From the NCBI GenBank assembly GCA_035771175.1, contig CM069608.1:24248519-24312518 (forward strand): a DNA stretch of 64,000 bases, in the 5' to 3' direction. This document shows, one piece after another, positions 61,601-64,000 of the stretch. The position numbers and the translations under genes are program-made. The notes beneath the pieces were generated by a model. It searched no databases and had not been told where the DNA came from. It saw nothing but the letters and a program-made list of their open reading frames with translations. This stretch comes from Paratinospora sagittata (lineage: Eukaryota > Streptophyta > Magnoliopsida > Ranunculales > Menispermaceae). Each line of letters begins with the position of its first letter. Positions within the stretch are counted from its first letter, which is position 1.

Positions 61601-62905
61601 GCTAATCGCGTTCTACAATATCTTAAAGGGACTCCAGGACAGGGCATCTTATTTAAACGACACACAGGAATGGTTCTTGAAGCATATACTGATTCAGACT
61701 ATGCTGGTTCAGTAGTTGACAGAAGATCAACTACTGGATATTGTACGTTTCTTGGTGGGAATTTGGTGACATGGCGAAGTAAAAAACAGAATGTAGTGGC
61801 CAGATCTAGTGCTGAAGCAGAATTCCGAGCAATGGCACAAGAGGTTTGTGAGCTATTATGGTTGCAGATAATTTTGACAGATTTGAAGATACACTAGGAT
61901 GGCCCTATGAGACTCTATTGTGACAATAAATCTGCAATTAGCATTGCCCATAACCCAGTTCAACATGATCGAACCAAGCATATAGAGATTGATAGACACT
62001 TTATTAAAGAAAAGCTTGATAGTGGGTTGATCTGTACTCCATATGTGTCTACCAATAACCAGCTTGCCGATATGCTCACTAAAGGGTTAAATCATACTGC
62101 ATTTCAAGCAAATGTGTCCAAGCTGGGAATGGTAAACCTTTATTCACCAGCTTGAGGGGGAGTGTTGAGATTTGTTTCCTGTACAGATTTATTTCCTGTA
62201 CACATTTATTTCCTTTAAAGATTTATTTCCTTTAAGGAATATAGCAGTTACTAAAATTGTAATTATAGCTATAAGTACATAGCCCTGTATGTCTATATGT
62301 ATGGAGTCCCTCCATTAAGACATTATACAAGAATAAGAAAATATCTTTCTCTTCTCCCATGGACGTAGGCCTTAGAGCCGAACCACGTTACATCTCTGTG
62401 TTTTTTATTATTTTACTTTTTAACACTTTCTATAGAAGCACTTCTCAAAAAAACACTTTTGCAAAAGTTGTACCAAACGGGGCCATTGTGACAAACCTTA
62501 CAAGGAAAAATGAAAATAGTGGTATAGTAGAAGTTCCAAAAAAAAATTCATGACAAATGCAAAAGAAGCTAATACATTTCTTAGAAATGAATGTTGGGTA
62601 ATTGGATAAGGCAACTAAAGTAGATTTTTAATATTATTCAATTTTCAACAATGATGAGTCATATCGAAATACCAAAAGTATTGTTCGTTAAATCATTACA
62701 ATGTCGTAATAGGCATGTTAAATTGATAACTAATGAAATAAATAAAAAATTCTAAACTTGAAGCCAAATTCTACCTGAAAAGTTATTGCTCAAAACATAA
62801 ATGTAAGTTTTCCTTCTAATAATCCCTGTTCAAATTGAAATAAGCTTAAAGGTAATGTTTAACAATTCGCCACACCATTGAACTTTCTTATTTATGTATG
62901 TATGC

Positions 62906-62957
<52 letters not shown>

Positions 62958-63734
62958 TGACTATCCCGTTAGTATTTGGTCCATCATATAAACACTAGCC
63001 AGATTGTGCCATGGAGTGGCTCAAATTCTTTTTTTTAACCTCTCTATTGGTTCATGTTAATTTTCATTATATTGTTTCTAAGAAATGCCACAAGACTTCT
63101 CTTTACACGAAATTTTTTGTAATTGTGAGTTCATATCACCAGTTAATTCAATTTTGCATTTCATCTCTAGCAAGTGAATGGATTAATCAATCCTTTTAAT
63201 CTAGTTTCTGTTTTAAGTCAATGAGATCTTTCATATCTTTGAAGATCCATCAAGTGGCAATGGGGTCAAGAGCCCAAAATCAGTGATTCTAGCTCTTATA
63301 AAAAAGAAAAACTGATTCTAAAAGCTCTTGGTGGCCAAAAATGGAAAAAAAAAAAAAAAGGATAATGAAGTTACTCAAAGATGGTCATGTTATTCATTCA
63401 AGCCATGAAATGGAATGAGAAACTATAGATGTTTCCAACATCAATAGCACCTTTGCCCAAGGTGTTTAAATACTTAGAAATTTCAGGCTTTTTCATAAAT
63501 AGCATCATTTTTAAAATGAAATTGAGACTTCAGAAAATTTGAGACCTATGCATAATCTGTATAGGAAAAGAACCTGCAAGCATACATAAGCATGTTGATC
63601 CTACAAATTATATTCACAACAAAAAGTCAAATGACTTGAATATGAACCACTGTTCAACTATAAATAAAAGGCATCCTTACCGCAATGAAAAAGGTCTTGT
63701 CCCCTAGTTCAGAAAAAAATATCAGCAGGAAGGC
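36838..63734 (-). CDS. PAM71: PAM71-like chloroplast Mn/Ca transporter (UPF0016/GDT1), nine C-terminal exons; 5' exons outside window
   Basis: Joined exons (minus strand): 63734-63681, 45643-45582, 39985-39917, 39647-39596, 39235-39161, 38541-38412, 38065-37995, 37875-37828, 36909-36838. They give 633 bases, 210 residues plus TAG. All junctions are GT-AG and phases agree. UPF0016 proteins are membrane cation/proton exchangers with two homologous halves, each with an E-x-G-D-(K/R)-(T/S) motif. Here ELGDKT (first exon) and EWGDKS (38412-38541) are intact. Features such as [30 protein letters not shown] and [14 protein letters not shown] match PAM71, a thylakoid Mn2+/Ca2+ exchanger serving photosystem II, more than its envelope paralogue CMT1. 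The transit peptide and first membrane segment should lie beyond 64000. No lesion is seen, so the gene is probably functional despite introns of 18 and 5.6 kb. Confidence 0.93.
37326..37548. mobile_element. Tourist-like (PIF/Harbinger) MITE in a PAM71 intron
   Basis: Ends GGTTGTGTTTGGT and (reverse complement) GGGTGCGTTCGGT, flanked by TTTA on each side (37322-37325, 37549-37552), which includes the TTA target of this superfamily. About 220 bp, no ORF. Confidence 0.7.
37828..37875 (-). CDS. PAM71: PAM71-like exon 8
   Basis: Encodes [16 protein letters not shown], phase 0 at both ends. Acceptor GTGCAG/CTT, donor AAG/GTGAGA. Confidence 0.95.
37995..38065 (-). CDS. PAM71: PAM71-like exon 7
   Basis: Encodes [18 protein letters not shown] then HAVATM, a conserved part of the second half. 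Acceptor GTGCAG/CTC, donor ATG/GTAATA. Confidence 0.95.
38412..38541 (-). CDS. PAM71: PAM71-like exon 6 with second signature motif
   Basis: Encodes [14 protein letters not shown], a membrane segment, then [11 protein letters not shown]. The EWGDKS motif is the second cation-site motif. Ends one base into an alanine codon. Donor ATAG/GTAATT. Confidence 0.96.
39161..39235 (-). CDS. PAM71: PAM71-like exon 5, central hydrophilic loop
   Basis: Encodes [14 protein letters not shown] followed by [11 protein letters not shown], the acidic loop between the two halves. Phase 0 at both ends. Acceptor TTGCAG/GTT, donor GGAG/GTGAAT. Confidence 0.95.
39596..39647 (-). CDS. PAM71: PAM71-like exon 4
   Basis: Encodes [17 protein letters not shown] after completing the arginine codon. 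Acceptor CTGCAG/ATT, donor CTTG/GTAAAG. Confidence 0.94.
39917..39985 (-). CDS. PAM71: PAM71-like exon 3
   Basis: Encodes [20 protein letters not shown] then PF and two bases of an arginine codon. Acceptor GTGCAG/GGC, donor TTCAG/GTAATT. Confidence 0.95.
41090..42800. other. retroelement-like non-coding stretch in the intron (uncertain)
   Basis: The stretch 42240-42480 has a repeated 'atcgagagatagagaatttt'/'ctcgagagagaatattaa' pattern and 42720-42785 reads 'ccttgtaggatgatactttt', a style I associate with the untranslated regions of large gypsy elements. No protein domains, termini or target duplication are found. Confidence 0.3.
42990..43158 (+). mobile_element. Au-like SINE fragment in a PAM71 intron
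   Basis: A B-box GGGTTCAAATCC (43044-43055) is followed by 'gtaaggttacatacatcgtc', 'ccccaaacctcg' and 'gagcctcgtgcactaggtcc', the order seen in the plant Au SINE family. The A-box part is diverged. Confidence 0.65.
43598..43633. repeat. (TATC)n microsatellite
   Basis: Eight to nine TATC units. Confidence 0.95.
43848..45030 (-). mobile_element. SIRE-like LTR, minus strand, in a PAM71 intron
   Basis: The left end holds 'cccaagagggagggtgaattggg', the reverse of the usual 3' LTR motif. The right end, read on the minus strand, starts TGATGATAACAAATATTATT, a common start for this group. About 1.2 kb, no internal region. I could not find matching flanks, so a truncated copy is possible. Confidence 0.65.
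45177..45416. mobile_element. Tourist-like (PIF/Harbinger) MITE, 240 bp
   Basis: Ends GGTTGTGTTTGGTT and (reverse complement) GGCAGTGTTTGGTT, with TTA duplications at 45174-45176 and 45417-45419. It lies 165 bp downstream of a PAM71 exon in the direction of transcription. Confidence 0.8.
45582..45643 (-). CDS. PAM71: PAM71-like exon 2 (of those visible)
   Basis: Encodes [20 protein letters not shown] plus two bases of the next alanine codon. Acceptor GAGCAG/GCA, donor CTAGC/GTAAGT. It is isolated between introns of 18 kb and 5.6 kb. Confidence 0.95.
47008..47158 (+). repeat. 20-bp tandem repeat in the 5' LTR, seven copies
   Basis: Unit 'gcatgccagaacgttcaggc' with small variations. The 3' LTR has only three copies (55988-56052). 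Confidence 0.95.
47164..47171 (+). promoter_or_regulatory. LTR TATA box of gypsy-B (5' copy)
   Basis: CTCTATATAAGAAACC lies just after the tandem array. The same sequence is at about 56061 in the 3' LTR. It probably sets the transcription start about 30 bp downstream. Confidence 0.75.
48463..48474 (+). promoter_or_regulatory. primer-binding site of gypsy-B
   Basis: TGGTATCAGAGC lies five bases after the 5' LTR end and is complementary to the initiator tRNA-Met 3' end. Confidence 0.9.
48475..49189 (+). other. gypsy-B untranslated leader
   Basis: Extremely AT-rich, with many 'aactatatatatgatttttatatagtt'-type repeats that can fold back. No coding features. Ends in the pyrimidine-rich acceptor at 49190. 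Confidence 0.7.
49190..49190 (+). promoter_or_regulatory. predicted 3' splice site before the extra ORF
   Basis: TTATTTTCCTTTCAG ends at 49190, seven bases before ATG at 49198, a strong plant acceptor. It suggests the leader is spliced and that the ORF starts at 49198, not at the upstream in-frame ATG at 49141, which would lie in the intron. Confidence 0.55.
49198..50778 (+). CDS. extra gypsy-B ORF upstream of gag (transposon-encoded, unknown function)
   Basis: 526 residues from [11 protein letters not shown] (545 if the ATG at 49141 were used). The N-terminal half has [49 protein letters not shown] and later [20 protein letters not shown]. That arrangement recalls the 'putative plant transposon protein' domain family found in plant retroelements, an identification from memory to be checked. 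The C-terminal half is rich in Pro, Gln and Asn and ends in a Ser/Arg-rich tail ([20 protein letters not shown]), possibly nucleic-acid binding. It is fully open. It is not gag, which follows separately with its own zinc knuckle. Function unknown. Confidence 0.8.
   Translation: MASREGPTSTSREPIPTRLKELSKREVMTMRSIDNSDHRLRPILHDKLATLDWLNITKVEGQVSYNLVRSFYEAMNYVGLPEEGNNPVLETTVMGIKISINVELIARLLEIPIEEKIIDPHEPQTVAEIAESNEQLFNSLAKEPYTPSTYTNLPNNHLKPSLASLGNIVYGNILPERGTRGTMSRAQLLMLYCVEKKITVSLPHIIIQQMLRVIQNPLRKEFLGYGVLIMRILYEANVATFDGTSKLITEPVTTSFIFKTYGTSGGVTDEEVFGTIIRNAERMRDKHGRSLRKSRRKMPVQEGPNNDSHPNPTSDPAPNSDPTDQPFTDEELYATLNQPTQSHDRQGTQANPPTWNVPTPGTTSYQRFPTPTVQYPPVPQVAVNQQQQYWASPNLGGPNIPISPLFQTFSPQTNPNIHGVPVRGSPHNQNNYLPPMNQYFPPMSMAYPSPTRQTTHQPPMGQPTNLLERLDEMASNIATLRESHNNILTRLQNSDAERAHSQPSVSSRSVRSSRSRRSGSRQESHN
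50779..51557 (+). other. gypsy-B spacer between the extra ORF and gag
   Basis: Non-coding. Three imperfect copies of 'tggtatgggacacatgaact'-like sequence with a following 'ttggaggatact' lie near 50893, 51019 and 51130. It ends with a strong acceptor, TTTTCTCCTTGGCAG, at 51557, eight bases before the gag ATG. Confidence 0.65.
51557..51557 (+). promoter_or_regulatory. predicted 3' splice site before gag
   Basis: The pyrimidine-rich TTTTATTTTCTCCTTGGCAG ends at 51557, and the gag ATG follows at 51565. With the acceptor at 49190 it could give two alternative messages from one leader. Confidence 0.5.
51565..53280 (+). CDS. gypsy-B gag-protease polyprotein (open; truncated after protease)
   Basis: 571 residues. 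The basic, Pro-rich N-terminus is followed by the retrotransposon gag capsid domain (about residues 125-270: [56 protein letters not shown]), a Gly/Arg/His/Gln-rich stretch, a complete CCHC zinc knuckle [14 protein letters not shown] (about 381-394), and an aspartic protease with [13 protein letters not shown] (about 458) and DIILGMDWL. Gag forms the particle, and protease cuts the polyprotein. The ORF runs in frame up to a deletion at about 53265, where RT should follow, and then stops at 53280. Confidence 0.92.
   Translation: MQTRKRGRPRTVRPTVEAPPEIQEPPPPTTAQATPDTATPSGQAIPPPPAPFATPSSIETFFAGFIEAMKATVQTAVRETAASQVAMVQALVKFGSEAQTDQITKYKRLQSLTFDGTIDPDEVQKWLDESKKALDAMGVDETRKIPLATYQLVGGANKWWITVKEDPRVNIADMTWQQFESMFIDEYFPSAVTKQKRQDFAKLYQGTMTVREYAGKFKELSVYSLSTISTERDKTEKFYNGLRHDIRQALSILDLKIYKEVVDKAMSFEQEKLLQEQRMNKGKRPATFSQQGMQQGNKKKPYYNQNPALPAPVSKNEATTPAAEPSNPNHQGFRNHGRGGHYGRGGRRNGNGRGGGRHHIQHGQQNNQHRQQNHPQYHPTCFNCGQKGHVKHLCPHLQQPIPAIPVQQAPPAANAQPRQNQQNQGQRNQGRALAIAQHPLPDNNVVEGTFPLFNTMVHVLFDSGATHSFISSALVRHLGLHPEPTNITLHVTSPFGSGADVNLQCSRCELRMSEHIIYVDLFVMDFEDFDIILGMDWLTPLNAKIKCMKKQVQLTLPTGELVKLQGTRQWI
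53266..54507 (+). pseudogene. gypsy-B RT and RNase H, N-terminal part of RT deleted
   Basis: Similarity resumes in the middle of RT ([16 protein letters not shown]), so roughly 270 residues including the first catalytic aspartate are missing. The [10 protein letters not shown] catalytic motif is at about 53352. RNase H begins with [20 protein letters not shown] near 53797. A small deletion near 53983 shifts the frame within RNase H ([18 protein letters not shown]). It continues to [16 protein letters not shown] near 54090 and the histidine part of the integrase zinc region, and stops at TGA 54505-54507. Confidence 0.92.
54508..55696 (+). pseudogene. gypsy-B integrase and chromodomain-like C-terminus, broken
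   Basis: [20 protein letters not shown] (about 54550), then a frameshift near 54630 into [10 protein letters not shown]. The core carries [16 protein letters not shown] (about 54825) and [20 protein letters not shown] (about 54903), so the last two acidic residues of the DDE triad remain. TAG at 55012-55014, a frameshift near 55100 and TAA at 55259-55261 break it. The GPY/F-type region (55340-55480) is followed by [20 protein letters not shown] and [20 protein letters not shown], a chromodomain-like end that in chromoviruses guides insertion to chromatin. Confidence 0.92.
55921..55935 (+). promoter_or_regulatory. polypurine tract of gypsy-B
   Basis: TTAAGGGGGGTAGAG lies immediately before the 3' LTR start TGTAATACC. 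It primes plus-strand synthesis in this class. Confidence 0.88.
55936..57325 (+). repeat. 3' LTR of gypsy-B, truncated at its 3' end
   Basis: Matches the 5' LTR closely until 'gcgccccgtccg' near 57325, where the last 60 or so bases (ending GTGTGACA) are replaced by unrelated sequence. Differences include four fewer 20-bp units and an 11-bp duplication near 56727 (GTAGACTAGACC). Confidence 0.94.
57326..57735. other. intronic DNA between gypsy-B and the next element
   Basis: No coding or repeat feature recognised. Confidence 0.4.
57896..58141 (+). repeat. 5' LTR of copia-C
   Basis: 246 bp, TG...CA ends. TATA-like 'gtctatatatatggag' near 58007. Followed directly by the primer-binding site at 58142. 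Confidence 0.95.
58142..58156 (+). promoter_or_regulatory. primer-binding site of copia-C
   Basis: TGGTATTAGAGCTCC follows the LTR end. It is the initiator tRNA-Met type with one change (TATTAG for TATCAG). Confidence 0.88.
58157..58377 (+). other. copia-C leader, pyrimidine-rich
   Basis: TC-rich with repeated 'catcgtctccatcatcttca' motifs. An ATG at 58222 is in frame with the eS17-like start, giving a possible 52-residue hydrophobic extension ([20 protein letters not shown]...). The family and the conserved start favour 58378. Part of this may be the captured gene's 5' untranslated region. Confidence 0.55.
58378..58701 (+). CDS. RPS17: captured ribosomal protein eS17 (RPS17) N-terminal 108 residues
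   Basis: Starts [20 protein letters not shown] and continues with [40 protein letters not shown] and [20 protein letters not shown], ending at DMLAA. This is the cytosolic 40S protein eS17 of plants at near-full conservation, about 108 of the usual 135-143 residues, with no stop, frameshift or intron. eS17 belongs to the small ribosomal subunit. Here it lies where gag should be and is fused without a stop to the retroelement linker at 58702. The codons have clearly more G/C in third positions than the pol that follows. Translation as a functional ribosomal protein is doubtful because the C-terminus is replaced. Identity of the sequence is certain, mechanism of capture is inferred. Confidence 0.96.
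58702..59877 (+). pseudogene. copia-C linker, protease and integrase N-part
   Basis: Continues the eS17 frame: linker [20 protein letters not shown], protease [11 protein letters not shown] with active-site DSG at 58888-58896, [11 protein letters not shown], then GAG-pre-integrase [14 protein letters not shown] at 59323-59325 interrupts the frame, which stays open after it into integrase: zinc residues [32 protein letters not shown] and [18 protein letters not shown] (triad D, D, E visible). A run of seven G at 59843-59849 shifts the frame by one base. Confidence 0.93.
59850..60670 (+). pseudogene. copia-C integrase C-part and linker
   Basis: From the frameshift: [40 protein letters not shown] and [19 protein letters not shown], then the acidic/Pro-rich variable linker and [12 protein letters not shown]. 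It ends at TAA 60668-60670, after which RT follows in the same frame. Confidence 0.92.
60671..62155 (+). pseudogene. copia-C reverse transcriptase and RNase H
   Basis: RT motifs are complete: [51 protein letters not shown] and the catalytic YVDDIIMTG (about 61200). RNase H follows: [42 protein letters not shown] at 61895-61897 interrupts, then [20 protein letters not shown] and [15 protein letters not shown], ending normally at TGA 62153-62155, eight bases before the 3' LTR. Only one stop breaks about 490 codons. Confidence 0.94.
62151..62162 (+). promoter_or_regulatory. polypurine tract of copia-C
   Basis: CTTGAGGGGGAG directly precedes the 3' LTR start TGTTGAG. Confidence 0.9.
62163..62425 (+). 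repeat. 3' LTR of copia-C
   Basis: 263 bp. Compared with the 5' LTR it has a 17-bp extra copy of the 'atttatttcctgtacac' motif near 62185-62205 and about six substitutions. Confidence 0.95.
62484..63680. other. PAM71 intron sequence
   Basis: AT-rich, with a (TA)n tract at 62910-62955. No other feature recognised. Confidence 0.5.
62910..62955. repeat. (TA)n microsatellite
   Basis: About 23 consecutive TA units. Confidence 0.97.
63681..63734 (-). CDS. PAM71: PAM71-like exon with first signature motif
   Basis: Encodes [18 protein letters not shown], one membrane segment plus the first E-x-GDKT motif. Acceptor CTGCAG/GCC, donor GCG/GTAAGG. Phase 0 at both ends. Confidence 0.95.
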
Positions 63735-64000
63735 CTGCAGTAGAATTATATAGGTGATGTGATTAGCTGCATTCACCAAATGAATCTACAAAACAAAAAC
63801 TGTGAATGGGAGAGTTAGTACTTAAGAGACAGATTTCTAAGCATATCATAATTGAATCTGATGAAAGTAGAAACTGTGTTTCCAATTATGAATCAAAAAA
63901 CATAGCATCCCCCATTGGAATGGGCAGTAGGAATTACCAACTCTAGTATGCCCAATAAAACATGAAAACCTTCCAGCAAAATTCTTTGAAAACAAACTAA
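63735..64000. other. PAM71 intron sequence continuing out of the window
   Basis: No exon recognised. The preceding PAM71 exons, with the transit peptide, should lie beyond the window end. Confidence 0.5.

Larger units (their letters stand above)
57896..62425 (+). mobile_element. Ty1-copia element carrying a captured ribosomal protein eS17 sequence (copia-C)
   Basis: LTRs 57896-58141 (246 bp) and 62163-62425 (263 bp), both TGTTGAGATTTG...TTTTTAACA, with perfect CTTTC duplications (57891-57895, 62426-62430). Primer site TGGTATTAGAGCTCC follows the 5' LTR, and the polypurine tract TTGAGGGGGAG precedes the 3' LTR. The order is leader, eS17-like ORF, linker, protease, integrase, RT, RNase H. No gag domain or zinc knuckle is present. 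The LTRs differ by about half a dozen substitutions and a 17-bp duplication, so the insertion is fairly young. Confidence 0.95.
57741..62483. mobile_element. MITE-like element (about 210 bp) split by copia-C
   Basis: The left piece 57741-57895 starts CTGTTTGGTTGAGCATTTGC. The right piece 62431-62483, reverse-complemented, starts GCCCCGTTTGGTACAACTTTTGC. The GTTTGGT...TTTGCAAA ends are inverted repeats. Flanks CATTGAC and CATTGTGAC are similar but not identical. The pieces rejoin across the copia-C CTTTC duplication. Confidence 0.5.

Overview
This is plant nuclear DNA, most likely from a eudicot with a large, transposon-rich genome. It is AT-rich. It holds one conserved host gene with canonical GT-AG introns, and most of the rest is LTR retrotransposons, LINE pieces, MITEs and solo LTRs, many nested in one another. 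No rRNA, tRNA gene, CRISPR array or bacterial-type operon is visible.

Host gene. Nine minus-strand exons between 63734 and 36838 give the C-terminal 210 residues of a UPF0016/GDT1-family cation transporter closest to chloroplast PAM71. Both signature motifs (ELGDKT, EWGDKS) are present, exon phases agree throughout, and there is no internal stop. The 5' exons lie beyond position 64000. One intron (45644-63680, about 18 kb) holds a whole Ty3-gypsy chromovirus and a whole Ty1-copia element. Smaller introns hold MITEs, a SINE and an LTR.

Most unusual object. The copia element at 57896-62425 (perfect CTTTC target duplication, nearly identical LTRs) has no recognisable gag. In its place is an open reading frame for the first 108 or so residues of cytosolic ribosomal protein eS17 (RPS17), fused in frame to the element's own linker, protease and pol. 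This looks like capture of a host gene by a retrotransposon.

Second unusual object. The chromovirus at 46963-57325 carries an extra 526-545-residue sense ORF between its 5' LTR and gag. Strong splice-acceptor sequences sit just before both that ORF and gag. Both ORFs are open, while RT has lost its N-terminal part and integrase is broken.

Left half. 1-4800: LTR and decayed copia pol. 4870-9366: largely anonymous AT-rich DNA with a small inverted-repeat element, a 63-bp tandem repeat and a (TA)n run. 9367-20913: a minus-strand LINE split by a complete copia element (itself split by an Ac/Ds-like hAT element) and by a solo LTR. 20914-22600: an LTR-like sequence with a 28-bp palindromic array and a possible exon. 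22603-35037: a nest in which a minus-strand solo LTR holds a gypsy solo LTR, which holds a gypsy element, a hAT MITE and another solo LTR. Target duplications support every layer. Several unrelated LTRs carry arrays of short hairpins or tandem repeats just upstream of their TATA box.
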